Source: Nitrospira sp.
Lineage (GTDB): Bacteria; Nitrospirota; Nitrospiria; Nitrospirales; Nitrospiraceae
Assembly: GCA_029194725.1 (NCBI GenBank)
Contig: JARFXQ010000001.1
Location: 124,001 to 188,000, forward strand
Direction of reading: 5' to 3'
DNA: 64,000 nt
Part shown: positions 50,782 through 59,261 of the stretch, one piece after another
Numbering within the stretch: position 1 is the first letter of the stretch
Layout: the number at the start of each line of letters is the position of its first letter
Program-made: the position numbers and the translations under genes
The notes under the pieces: generated by a model
The model's input: only the letters and a program-made list of their open reading frames with translations
What the model was told of the DNA's origin: nothing
Databases searched by the model: none

Positions 50782-53048
50782 TGAGCCTCGCACCTGAACA
50801 TCTTTCTGACTTAAAGGCATCTGGCCTGACGGATGACACGATCAGCGCATGTAGGTTTACAGCAGTCCGTCCGCACGATAACAGGTTACGCGGTGTGGCT
50901 TCCGCATACCTGATTCCATATTTCGATCTGGACGGTCGGCCCAATGGCGTCGAACGCTGGAAACTGTTTCCACCCATCGTCAGACCGAACGGAACACAGA
51001 AATACCATCAACCTCTCAACTCCGCTCCTGCCTTGTACCTCCCGCCGCTGCACCCCTGGGACGACATTGCCCGTGATTCTCAGCGCTCCATCTGCATCAC
51101 TGAGGGAGAAAAGAAAGCGGCGGCGCTGTGCCAGACCAGCATTCCAACATTCGGTGTCGCTGGGGTGTGGAACTGGCGGCAACGGTTCGATCATGGGGAA
51201 CGGCTTGTTATTCCTTCAGTCGATCAAATCGTGTGGAAAGATCGCGATGTAGAGCTGATCCCAGATAGCGACGTGTGGCGTGAGGAGAAACGGCACGCGC
51301 TGTGCGGATTCTATTCGTTCGCACAAGAACTCGTCTCCCGTGGGGCCAACGTGCGTTTCATTGTCCTGCCAGAAGATGGACACGGGAAAGTCGGCGTGGA
51401 TGATTGGCTGGTGAAGACCGGCGCACGGTGGAAAGACTATTGGCCGTTGCTGGATCGGATCGCCCTCGATGATCGTCGGTTGGTGAAAGCGGCGAAGTGG
51501 TGGCAAGAGTGGCGAGAGAAGCAGGCGTTACAGCTTTCGTTGCAACAGGCATCACAGGAACCCATGGAAATCATGGATCTGGCCGGCTCCTTCCAGGTCC
51601 GCTTTCCGACTCACCATGTTGCGCTCAGCTTTCAGCGTCTCTCCGAAAATGGACGCGGGGTCAGTGCCGAATTGACTGTGACCGTTGGTCAAATCGATCT
51701 CCTTGGCGAGACCGATATCGGATTGAAATCTGATTCGAGTCGAGACAAACTCGCAAAGTCTTTGTCACGCACGGCTAATCATGTTCCCTGGAAACACCTG
51801 CTAGAGCGAGCTTGCGGCGAAGTCCTCAAGCGCCATCGGCACGGCGAGCCCATCATCGAGTTGGAGCCAGCCGAATCCACCCATACCCCGTTCGTGCTGA
51901 ATCCGATTGTCTACCGTGGGCATCAGACGCTCATTTTCGCTCCGGGTGGATCCTGCAAATCGTATCTCGCACTGTACATCGCTCTCCTCACGATTGCGGG
52001 ACAACGTCAGAACGGGATTGCGGCCATCCAGACGAACGTCTTATATCTCGATTGGGAGCTCGATCATGAAACGGTCGGCGCTCGGCTGAAAGCCTTGCAT
52101 ACTGGCCATCCTGAATTGGCCCACTGTCGCCCCTCTTACCGCCGCTGCACGCAACCCTTGCATTTAGAAGCCCTTCAGATCGCCGTCGAAGTGGCCCAGC
52201 GACATATCGGACTTGTAATTGTCGATTCTGCCGCTATGGCATGCGGTGGGGATCTACACTCTCCCGAATCGGCCATTAAGTTACAGCAAGCCCTCCGCCG
52301 GATCGGCTGTGCCTCGATTGTCCTGGCGCACGTGTCGAAGACGACGGCAGAAGGACAAGACAAGAGCGCCTACGGGACGGTGTTCTTTCGGGAGTTGGCC
52401 CGCAATGTCTGGGAACTCTCCAGGCCCGAGGGCTCTGACCGCGTCGTCCTCTCCCAAACTGGCACGACCTGCAAGAATTCATTCGGACGTAAGCAAAATC
52501 CGCTGGGCTTCGAGTTCTCCTTCGGCTCTGACCGCGTGCAAATCTCGTCCTTCAACCCCGCCGATGAAGAGGAGAGTGGCTTTGAGGATAAGCTCCCGCT
52601 GCGGGATCGAATCCAGCGTCTCTTACGGGATAAGACTTCCCGCAGTTCGCAAGAGATCGCCGATGCGCTTCACGCCCCTCTGAGTTCAGTGAAATCCGGG
52701 CTCTCGCAGGGCCGTGGGAAGATGTTTGAGCGGTCCGGATCGCAGCGCGACGGCAAGTGGACCCTGACAGCCTTCGCGTTGACCCACTTTTCATCGTTGA
52801 GATCGATCGTTGGGGCCTCCATCGTTGATCCATCGTTGCAACCGTTGAGCGGGGATGAGGGAAAGCAGCGTAACTATTTGAATCCACATGACAAACCAAT
52901 CGTTGAAGACATCGTTGATGATCGTTGTACCCCATCGTTGTTGAAACAAGGGGGGTATATTAATACCCCCCCTTCAACGATCAACGATTCAACGATAAAA
53001 ACTCTCTCCCATTCCCAACCGGAGGAGTTCATCGACCTTGCTGATTGA
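50781..53048 (+). CDS. TOPRIM (DUF3854) plus RecA-like ATPase replication protein
   Basis: 755 residues. Residues 1-240 carry a DUF3854/TOPRIM-like primase domain (SICITEGEKKAAALCQ about 104-119; PDSDVW about 161). Residues 370-520 form a RepA/AAA_25-type ATPase: Walker A-like FAPGGSCKSYLALYIA with Cys for Gly in GxGKS, VLYLDWELDHE, Walker B-like VGLVIVDSAAM, and SIVLAHVSKTTAEGQDKSAY. Residues 607-665 look like a winged helix (SSQEIADALHAPLSSVKSGL). This architecture occurs in replication proteins of phages and plasmid-like islands. The last 260 bases overlap an iteron array. Start ATG 50781, coupled to the preceding gene. Confidence 0.82.
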   Translation: MSLAPEHLSDLKASGLTDDTISACRFTAVRPHDNRLRGVASAYLIPYFDLDGRPNGVERWKLFPPIVRPNGTQKYHQPLNSAPALYLPPLHPWDDIARDSQRSICITEGEKKAAALCQTSIPTFGVAGVWNWRQRFDHGERLVIPSVDQIVWKDRDVELIPDSDVWREEKRHALCGFYSFAQELVSRGANVRFIVLPEDGHGKVGVDDWLVKTGARWKDYWPLLDRIALDDRRLVKAAKWWQEWREKQALQLSLQQASQEPMEIMDLAGSFQVRFPTHHVALSFQRLSENGRGVSAELTVTVGQIDLLGETDIGLKSDSSRDKLAKSLSRTANHVPWKHLLERACGEVLKRHRHGEPIIELEPAESTHTPFVLNPIVYRGHQTLIFAPGGSCKSYLALYIALLTIAGQRQNGIAAIQTNVLYLDWELDHETVGARLKALHTGHPELAHCRPSYRRCTQPLHLEALQIAVEVAQRHIGLVIVDSAAMACGGDLHSPESAIKLQQALRRIGCASIVLAHVSKTTAEGQDKSAYGTVFFRELARNVWELSRPEGSDRVVLSQTGTTCKNSFGRKQNPLGFEFSFGSDRVQISSFNPADEEESGFEDKLPLRDRIQRLLRDKTSRSSQEIADALHAPLSSVKSGLSQGRGKMFERSGSQRDGKWTLTAFALTHFSSLRSIVGASIVDPSLQPLSGDEGKQRNYLNPHDKPIVEDIVDDRCTPSLLKQGGYINTPPSTINDSTIKTLSHSQPEEFIDLAD
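52793..52996. repeat. Iteron array ATCGTTGA with central hairpin: candidate replication origin
   Basis: ATCGTTG occurs at 52793, 52806, 52821, 52832, 52899, 52911, 52921 and 52934, with a variant ACCGTTGA at 52841. Three inverted copies (TCAACGAT) follow at 52974, 52981 and 52989. Between them is a hairpin, GGGGGGTAT (52950-52958) and ATACCCCCC (52963-52971) with an ATTA loop. The direct copies lie in all three reading frames of the host gene, so they are selected as DNA, not as protein repeats. The layout fits an iteron origin bound by the replication protein. Confidence 0.72.
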
Positions 53049-53454
53049 AGCTCTTTATCCACTCCATATTCGTCGCCCAGGTGGAGACCTTCACTTACTC
53101 CCCGGGCAGCTGGTTGAATTGGATGCCAAGGAAGCCCAGAGACTCCTTACGAAGGCCCACGGCAAGGTGCGGGTCATTGCCCAGGAGGAAATCGTCATAG
53201 AGCCGGCCATGAAGCCGGACGGCAATCGCTTATCGCCGATCTTTTGGGAGCGAGCGGACGGATCTATTGTTGGCCCAGCACAGCCGGAGTTCTTCGCCAG
53301 AGTCGGCTGTGGAAACCGTGAAGAAGATTTCTGGCTTGTGATCCAGTTTGATGGACAGACAGTGTGGATTCGACCCGACAAACTGCGAACCGAGTGGGCA
53401 TATGACCAGCAAGTCTTGCCCAAGATCATCGAGCCCGTGAAGGAGCCCAGGTGA
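53038..53454 (+). CDS. Unknown protein following the replication gene
   Basis: Not recognised. 138 residues beginning at TTG 53038 (LIEALYPLHIRRPGGDLHLL), with GGAGGAG upstream; it overlaps the replication gene by 11 bases. Beta-rich segments and a conserved-looking EDFWLVIQFDGQTVWIRPDK. No Cys pairs, signal or membrane span. It is probably a small cytoplasmic protein of the element, perhaps acting with the primase/ATPase. Confidence 0.5.
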   Translation: MLIEALYPLHIRRPGGDLHLLPGQLVELDAKEAQRLLTKAHGKVRVIAQEEIVIEPAMKPDGNRLSPIFWERADGSIVGPAQPEFFARVGCGNREEDFWLVIQFDGQTVWIRPDKLRTEWAYDQQVLPKIIEPVKEPR

Positions 53455-53509
53455 CGCCCTACGTTGTAGGCTATGCGCGATCTGAAGGTCTCAAAGAGAG
53501 GTCGCTTGC

Positions 53510-53788
53510 ATGAGACCCCTCACCCTTGCAGAGGCCGCTCAGTTCCTCAGGATGTCCCGATCCAGCTTGTACCAGCGGAAGGACATTCCGCGATACCGGC
53601 GGCCCGGCTCGCGGGTGATGCTGTTCGATCAGGAGGAGCTGGAGGTTTGGTTAAAACAAGGGCGCGTGGTTGCGGAGAAGCAACCGGCGCTTCAATCGAT
53701 GATGCCCGATACCTTGCCAGCAACTGATCCGGGCATCGTGGACATTTCCGTCCCGCCTGTTTACCATCGCAGCGCCCGGTATCGGTGA
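53510..53788 (+). CDS. Helix-turn-helix excisionase-like protein
   Basis: 92 residues. LTLAEAAQFLRMSRSSLYQR with KDIPRYRRPGSRVMLFDQEE is the HTH_17/excisionase form: a helix-turn-helix then an Arg-rich wing, as in recombination directionality factors. GAGAGG lies upstream. It overlaps the integrase start by 4 bases, so excisionase and integrase are probably co-translated, a normal pairing for elements that excise. Confidence 0.78.
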   Translation: MRPLTLAEAAQFLRMSRSSLYQRKDIPRYRRPGSRVMLFDQEELEVWLKQGRVVAEKQPALQSMMPDTLPATDPGIVDISVPPVYHRSARYR

Positions 53789-55047
53789 ACACAGCTATGA
53801 CGTACAGCATCACCACACGACAGACGAAGAAGGGCGTGGCGTTCGATCTGTACATCCGCTGGAAGGGGAAACGACACCGTCCCCTGCTCGGATACGACCT
53901 GTCGAAGGAACAGGCCGAGAACGCGGCGATCGCCATGATCGCGAAAATTCATCGGGGTGAGCCGTCCGCAGTGGCCCCGGCTCCCATTTCTCCAACTCTG
54001 AAAGCCTTCCTTCCCCTCTTCTGGCAGACCATGCATGTGAAGAAGAGGTTCGACCTGGCCCGACCTGAATCAGTGATCGAGACGCACTTGCTACCACGGT
54101 TTGGAGATCGCCCGCTTGATTCCCTCAGGGCTGAGGACGGATTGGCTTACATCACCTCTCGGATCAAGGCGAAGGCTGCGCCCTGGACTATTAGGCGTGA
54201 GTGGACTGTCCTCATGCGGATTCTGAATCTCGCCGTCGATTTCGACAAGCTGGATAAGAACCGGCTGAAGCAGCTGGAACTCCCCGACGTGGCAACCCGT
54301 GAGCGAGTGGGAACCATTGAGGAGTTAAAGACGATCAAGCTGAAAGCCGAGGAGCGTCGGCTCAAGTTGACTCAGGCAAACCAATACGACCCGGCAGAAC
54401 TGTGGCGAATCGTGACGGTTGCCCTCAACACCGGCCTCCGTGAAGCGAAGATTCTGGAGATCGATCGGACCTGGATGCGGAAGCGGGATGATGGCTGGTG
54501 GTTGATCCTGCCTCCGGCACGGAGCCGACTGAAGCAGACACCCCGTGAAATTCCCCTCACTCCTGCCGCCTACGCGGCCCTACGCGGAGAGATCGCCCAC
54601 GTGGATGGCAGAATCTTCAGGCGATGGACTCCCGCCGCGTTTAGCATCTTCTGGAAGCGTTTAGTGACGGAAGCGAAGGTCGTTGATCTCCACTTCCATG
54701 ACCTCCGGCACACGTTCGCCACCTGGCTGCAAAACCTCGGCGTGCCGCTCGAAGTGCGAGCCGCGTTGTTGGGACATCGGCTGAGAGGATTCGGACAGGA
54801 TCAACTCGGTGGAGAATCGATGACGGCTGCGTATTCACACGGCGGATACGGATGGAATCAACAGCTCCGTGAAGCCGTGACCCGCCTCCACACCGCCCTT
54901 TTGTCCTATGGATTGTCCTATGGAAATTCAACCGACGAGGCAACCGCTGTTGTAAGAGTGGCTAACGCACGGAAAGAAGAAGGGAAAGAGTGGTGGTCCC
55001 AACGGGATTCGAACCCGTGTTTAAGCCTTGAGAGGGCTCCGTCCTAG
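53785..55047 (+). CDS. Tyrosine integrase whose stop codon lies inside tRNA-Glu
   Basis: 420 residues from GTG 53785. An N-terminal arm-binding domain and SAM-like core (about residues 70-170) precede the catalytic domain: Arg in LNTGLREAKILEID, HDLRHTFATWLQNL (His-x-x-Arg), LLGHRLRG, and the nucleophile Tyr in MTAAYSHGGY. It sits at the right end, next to its target tRNA-Glu. The last codons read the tRNA gene backwards (WWSQRDSNPCLSLERAPS) to a stop at 55045. In the excised circle the frame would continue past the att core into 42583 and end with a different, acidic tail. Confidence 0.92.
   Translation: MNTAMTYSITTRQTKKGVAFDLYIRWKGKRHRPLLGYDLSKEQAENAAIAMIAKIHRGEPSAVAPAPISPTLKAFLPLFWQTMHVKKRFDLARPESVIETHLLPRFGDRPLDSLRAEDGLAYITSRIKAKAAPWTIRREWTVLMRILNLAVDFDKLDKNRLKQLELPDVATRERVGTIEELKTIKLKAEERRLKLTQANQYDPAELWRIVTVALNTGLREAKILEIDRTWMRKRDDGWWLILPPARSRLKQTPREIPLTPAAYAALRGEIAHVDGRIFRRWTPAAFSIFWKRLVTEAKVVDLHFHDLRHTFATWLQNLGVPLEVRAALLGHRLRGFGQDQLGGESMTAAYSHGGYGWNQQLREAVTRLHTALLSYGLSYGNSTDEATAVVRVANARKEEGKEWWSQRDSNPCLSLERAPS
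54990..55035 (-). repeat. Right attachment site within intact tRNA-Glu
   Basis: Same 46 bases as 42537-42582. It covers the 3' half of tRNA-Glu, so the insertion rebuilt a complete tRNA from the element's own copy. Confidence 0.92.
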
Positions 55048-55068
55048 GCCAGGCTAGACGATGGGACC
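54991..55068 (-). tRNA. tRNA-Glu (anticodon CUC)
   Basis: On the minus strand the acceptor GGTCCCA (55068-55062) pairs with TGGGACC, followed by A73 and encoded CCA (54991-54993). The D-arm GTCTAG, the anticodon stem GAGCC/GGCTT with loop CTCTCAA (anticodon CTC), and the T-arm ACGGG-TTCGAAT-CCCGT are all present. It is the target of the integrative element. Confidence 0.93.
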
Positions 55069-55295
55069 ATTCCAGAACTGTCCGAAGGTGGACCGTAGCA
55101 TAAGCGGTTTTCTGATTGCAACGAAGCGCCGAGGCGACTCCCGCGGGACATTGGAAGCGATTTTCTGCTTGCGACGACACAGCATTTTCCCTATAAGACA
55201 TGGGATCTATTGGTTGAACTACCCGAAGTAGGCCGATAGGCACCATGAAAGAACCATTTCACGATGAGGTTTCATTACATACCGGTCGTCTTATC

Positions 55296-55730
55296 ATGAT
55301 CGAAGGCAGGACTCACGACATACTCCGTCGCCCAGCACTGATGCTTATTTTGGGTGGCGCGACTGTTCTCTTGGTAAGCTGTGCAAGTCTTATAGGAAGT
55401 GGAGCGCCAACGCTGCATTGTCCGGACGCAGTCCAGGCCAAGGTCAGTGCAGCGCAGCCAACCGTTCATGTCTCATACAGAGAACCATCGTTTACCTCAA
55501 AAGACAATCCCCTGACAAGCCTCGCCAAAACGAGCATCTACTACGATCTGGGTAATGGGCGTACACTTGCCAAAGAGGTACCGGCAACGCGATCGTCCGG
55601 AGGCGGAGAAATATCCGAGACCATCACGGTTGCGGTGAAATCCAAGGATACCCAGTCCGTAAAGATTTGCGTCACGGCAACCGATCGCGATGGAAATGAA
55701 AGTAGGATGCCCCCCCTAAGCGCACCCTGA
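55296..55730 (+). CDS. Lipoprotein of unknown function
   Basis: 144 residues from ATG 55296; the frame is open from 55245. The signal ALMLILGGATVLLVSCASLI has the lipobox LVSC. The mature part is beta-rich (TVHVSYREPSFTSKDNPLTS; ISETITVAVKSKDTQSVKIC) with a final CVTATDRDGNESRMPP, which resembles a single Ig/fibronectin-like domain. It is probably membrane-anchored. It lies in the chromosomal flank right of the element. Confidence 0.6.
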   Translation: MIEGRTHDILRRPALMLILGGATVLLVSCASLIGSGAPTLHCPDAVQAKVSAAQPTVHVSYREPSFTSKDNPLTSLAKTSIYYDLGNGRTLAKEVPATRSSGGGEISETITVAVKSKDTQSVKICVTATDRDGNESRMPPLSAP

Positions 55731-55925
55731 TCCACGCGTGGAAGAGCTCTTTGGGCACATCCCATTGGGCCGTTTGTATGGGGCCATAATATATGGCTCC
55801 GGCCGCGCTGAACGCTCTTGACAGAAGCGAGCAGAAGCCCTAGTTTGCCTGATGTTTGATGAAACTCCATATACTCTGCATCAACTCCACACGACCTGGG
55901 GAACATCAAGGTTCGAGGTTGTCCA

Positions 55926-56459
55926 ATGGATGATCCAGTGGCATTCCGTAGGACCGAATCCAATGGTCGTACGGCAACAGCGGGAGTGTCATTCAAATCA
56001 GGACTCGCGATTGGGATCGGATCCAACATTTTTCGAAACACCAACGGCGTCGTCAGGATTCATGGGAAAGAGCAACTCGTCATTGAGGTAAAACCTGAGC
56101 GAGGACTGCTTCTCACTACCCTCGATCTCTACAACGAGCGCTGCATCCGTATCGCACACCTGCGTAGAAACGTTCTCACATTGAACGACAGCGGACGATT
56201 TACCGCCGATGTTCCGCTCGGTCAAAGCCTTTCGTCAGTTGATGCTCCGACTGTTCTGGTGACAGATATGCAGTCTGGTCATGTCGTGCTCGAAGTGCGA
56301 ATGACGTCGGAGCATCGAGTCGACCTCACCTGCGCAAAGCTGTACTCGCACAAGGGAATGCCGGTGGAGATCACTCCCCACTACTGCCGGATCGGCTCAG
56401 GCACGACGCTGTTCGGAAACATCGTGGAAGCTCGCGGCGGGCCGGTTATTCTCGATTGA
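55926..56459 (+). CDS. Unknown beta-rich protein
   Basis: Not recognised. 177 residues starting MDDPVAFRRTESNGRTATAG. The chain alternates short strands (EQLVIEVKPERGLLLTTLDL; APTVLVTDMQSGHVVLEVRM), suggesting a beta-sandwich. No signal peptide. It ends just before the start of the following frame, so the genes may be coupled. No function offered. Confidence 0.55.
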   Translation: MDDPVAFRRTESNGRTATAGVSFKSGLAIGIGSNIFRNTNGVVRIHGKEQLVIEVKPERGLLLTTLDLYNERCIRIAHLRRNVLTLNDSGRFTADVPLGQSLSSVDAPTVLVTDMQSGHVVLEVRMTSEHRVDLTCAKLYSHKGMPVEITPHYCRIGSGTTLFGNIVEARGGPVILD

Positions 56460-56569
56460 CCGTGCTCGTTTTTCACAGCGTCCCGACCCTCGATTTTTTC
56501 GATACCTACCGCCTTCAGAAAAGCAGGAACCGTTTTGCCCTTATGCATCCTTTCTCTAGAATAGCGATT

Positions 56570-57001
56570 ATGACCGAGATCCCAAAACCTACCGTTCAAG
56601 CATTTCTCGTCTGCGATCACGTGATCGAGGACAGCCTCACGAAAAAGAAAAGTCTGATCGGAATCTTTACCCACCTACAGGCCGCCACCTTTCCATTCCA
56701 GCATCAACAGATGGGCCTCTACTTCTGCCTCACCGATGCCGAAGGCCTGTACCACTTTGATATCGACCTGATCTATCTGAACACCGAACAACTAGTCTGT
56801 CGGGCCACACTTCCCAACATCGAGATCGGCGATCGCCTCCAGATTTCAGACTTCGGGATCAACATTCCTCTGTTGATCTTTCCCGCGCCTGGTCGGTATG
56901 AATTCCGGCTACGCATGGAGGGCCATCTCATCGCCCAAAAGGATTTCAACGTCATGCCGGTGCCGATGTCAAACCCCTCCGCCACCGATCCCTCTACTTA
57001 G
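56570..57001 (+). CDS. DUF6941-like protein, unknown function
   Basis: 143 residues from ATG 56570; the open frame extends to 56456 but the upstream part is not conserved-looking. PTVQAFLVCDHVIEDSLTKK with KSLIGIFTH and the later beta-strands (GRYEFRLRMEGHLIAQKDFN) match a family of small bacterial proteins known only as DUF6941. The molecule is predicted to be a cytoplasmic beta-sandwich. No function is known. Confidence 0.6.
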   Translation: MTEIPKPTVQAFLVCDHVIEDSLTKKKSLIGIFTHLQAATFPFQHQQMGLYFCLTDAEGLYHFDIDLIYLNTEQLVCRATLPNIEIGDRLQISDFGINIPLLIFPAPGRYEFRLRMEGHLIAQKDFNVMPVPMSNPSATDPST

Positions 57002-57097
57002 CCTTTTCCCATTCCTCCCGTCAGACCGTCTATGGTAGAACTTCAGTCTGGACCTCCCGTCCACACATGACCCTGCGAAGGATTCACGCAAGATTCC

Positions 57098-58804
57098 ATG
57101 AGCACACCGGAGCCCTCAACTTCCTCGAATTTTATACGAGAGATCGTGGCAGCCGACCGTGCGGCAGGCAAACATGGCGGACGGGTCGTCACGCGATTTC
57201 CTCCCGAGCCAAACGGATATCTCCATATTGGTCACGCCAAGGCCATCGTGCTGAATTTTGGGATCGCGAATGAGGCTTCCGGGGGGATCTGTCACCTAAG
57301 ATTCGACGATACAAATCCTACCACCGAAGACCCCGAGTACGTTCAAGCCATACAGGAAGACGTCCGCTGGTTGGGGTTTGACTGGCACGACAGGCTGTTC
57401 TATGCCTCGGATTATTTTGAGCAGCTCTATGCTTTTGCGATCAGCTTGATCAAGAAAGACAAAGCCTACGTCGACAGCCTCACAGCGGATCAAATCCGAG
57501 AACATCGTGGTACCCTGACCGAATCAGGCCGTGACAGTCCTTATCGGACCCGGTCCGTCGACGAGAATGTGAATCTCTTCGCCCGCATGCGAGCCGGAGA
57601 ATTCGCCGACGGAACCCATGTCCTGCGCGCGAAAATCGATATGGGTTCCCCAAATATCAATCTGCGAGATCCGATCCTCTACCGGATCCGGCATGCCATC
57701 CACTATCGGACAGGAACCGCATGGTGCATCTATCCCTCGTATGATTTTGCTCACCCGTTGTCTGACGCCATCGAAGGAATCACGCACTCTATCTGTACGT
57801 TGGAGTTTGAAGATCACCGCCCCCTCTACGATTGGGTCGTTGCCGAAGCCGACAGTCCCCATCGCCCACAGCAAATCGAATTTGCCCGACTGAATCTCAC
57901 CTCCACCGTGATGAGTAAGCGCAAGCTTCTCGAATTGGTCGACAAGAAGTTGGTGAGCGGCTGGGATGATCCACGCCTCCCCACCTTGAAAGGTCTCCGT
58001 CGCCGAGGGGTGACTCCAGAAGCGATTCGCGCATTTTGCGAACACATCGGCGTCGCCAAGCGCGACGCAATCGTCGAGATGCAGCTGCTCGAACACTTCA
58101 TCCGAGAGGACTTGAACAGACGGTCGCCGCGTGTGATGGCGGTGCTCCGACCATTGAAAGTCGTACTCGACAACTATCCTGACGGTGTCGTTGAAGAGCT
58201 TGACGCAGTGAATAATCCGGAGGACATCTCAGCGGGGACGAGAAAGGTTCCTTTCTCAAGAACGCTGTACATCGAGCAGGACGATTTCAGGGAGAATCCG
58301 CCGAAACAGTTCTTTCGTCTCGCGCCTGGGCGGGAGGTCCGGCTGCGCTATGGGTACATCATTAAGTGTGTGAGCGCGACAAAGGACCCTCAGACCGGCG
58401 CCGTTACCGAGCTGCATTGCACCTACGACCCTGAGACCAGAAGCGGATCGGCACAAGAACAGCGCAAGGTGAAAGCCACCATTCACTGGGTGTCGGCATC
58501 ACATGCAGTCACGGCAGCCGTGCGGCTCTATCATCCACTTTTTCTTTCCGACCGAGCCAATCTTTCAGCTGAACAGGACTGGACAGGATCGTTGAACCCC
58601 CAGTCGTTGGAACTCCTCACCGGCTGCCTGGTTGAGCCAAGCCTTCACTCAGCCGCGCCTGGTTCCCGCTTCCAATTCGAGCGTCAGGGGTACTTTTGCG
58701 TCGATCCCGATTCATTACCCGACGCCCTGATTTTCAACCGAACCGTGTCTCTCAAAGATACCTGGGCCAGGGTTGAGAAGGCTCGGCAAACACCCCCGCG
58801 CTGA
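57098..58804 (+). CDS. glnS: Glutaminyl-tRNA synthetase
   Basis: 568 residues, the normal length for bacterial GlnRS. The class I signatures are visible: the HIGH motif in [20 protein letters not shown] (about residue 45) and the KMSKS-like [36 protein letters not shown] and the C-terminal anticodon-binding barrel confirm GlnRS over GluRS. Its presence implies direct charging of tRNA-Gln, two genes for which lie at 63.4-63.6 kb. ATG 57098 is followed by a short non-conserved leader. Confidence 0.96.
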   Translation: MSTPEPSTSSNFIREIVAADRAAGKHGGRVVTRFPPEPNGYLHIGHAKAIVLNFGIANEASGGICHLRFDDTNPTTEDPEYVQAIQEDVRWLGFDWHDRLFYASDYFEQLYAFAISLIKKDKAYVDSLTADQIREHRGTLTESGRDSPYRTRSVDENVNLFARMRAGEFADGTHVLRAKIDMGSPNINLRDPILYRIRHAIHYRTGTAWCIYPSYDFAHPLSDAIEGITHSICTLEFEDHRPLYDWVVAEADSPHRPQQIEFARLNLTSTVMSKRKLLELVDKKLVSGWDDPRLPTLKGLRRRGVTPEAIRAFCEHIGVAKRDAIVEMQLLEHFIREDLNRRSPRVMAVLRPLKVVLDNYPDGVVEELDAVNNPEDISAGTRKVPFSRTLYIEQDDFRENPPKQFFRLAPGREVRLRYGYIIKCVSATKDPQTGAVTELHCTYDPETRSGSAQEQRKVKATIHWVSASHAVTAAVRLYHPLFLSDRANLSAEQDWTGSLNPQSLELLTGCLVEPSLHSAAPGSRFQFERQGYFCVDPDSLPDALIFNRTVSLKDTWARVEKARQTPPR

Positions 58805-58861
58805 TGTTAACGAACGTTCTCGCGACTGTACTTCATTCGGTTTCGACGTTACACTACATCC

Positions 58862-59062
58862 ATGACCTGTCCTCTGTGCCAGCAATCCACGACTTGGGAA
58901 GCAAACCCCTGGCGTCCATTCTGTTCTGAGCGTTGTCAGCTTACGGATTTGGGAACGTGGGCCGCGGAACAATACCGTATTCCCGGTTCGCGACTCACAG
59001 CTGATAGGGTCATACCCGAGTCCATCGGTGAGACCGAGCATCAGGGCCAAGGCCAAACATAG
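58862..59062 (+). CDS. yacG: DNA gyrase inhibitor YacG-type zinc protein
   Basis: 66 residues. The YacG zinc finger is complete: MTCPLCQQS and [20 protein letters not shown] (CxxC ... CxxxC). In E. coli YacG binds gyrase subunit B and inhibits it. The tail is short and polar. It follows glnS by 57 bases. Confidence 0.88.
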   Translation: MTCPLCQQSTTWEANPWRPFCSERCQLTDLGTWAAEQYRIPGSRLTADRVIPESIGETEHQGQGQT

Positions 59063-59261
59063 GGGTGAAGAACGGTTCGACAACCGAGCATCTGCTTCCA
59101 GGAGCGACAATGTTATGTTCGACCTCACCGAACCCAAACTCCCTTGCTCCAGGCAATGATCGATCCTGTTGATAACAGAATCTGCTTTCTTCACTATTGG
59201 CAAGGCGGAGTGAACTTGCTAAGAGGATATTTCTTGCTCACCTCGCGGAGGGGAATGCTCT

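Larger units (their letters stand above)
42537..55035. mobile_element. 12.5 kb integrative element in tRNA-Glu
   Basis: The ends are a perfect 46-base direct repeat (42537-42582 and 54990-55035) equal to the 3' half of the tRNA-Glu gene from the anticodon loop to CCA. The intact tRNA is at the right end; the left copy is the displaced fragment. Inside are a tyrosine integrase next to the tRNA, an excisionase-like protein, a TOPRIM/ATPase replication protein with iterons, a MerR-type HTH protein, a serine recombinase, an RHH repressor with operator, and many small unknowns. No structural phage or conjugation genes are seen. It looks like a satellite or plasmid-like integrative element. Confidence 0.9.
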
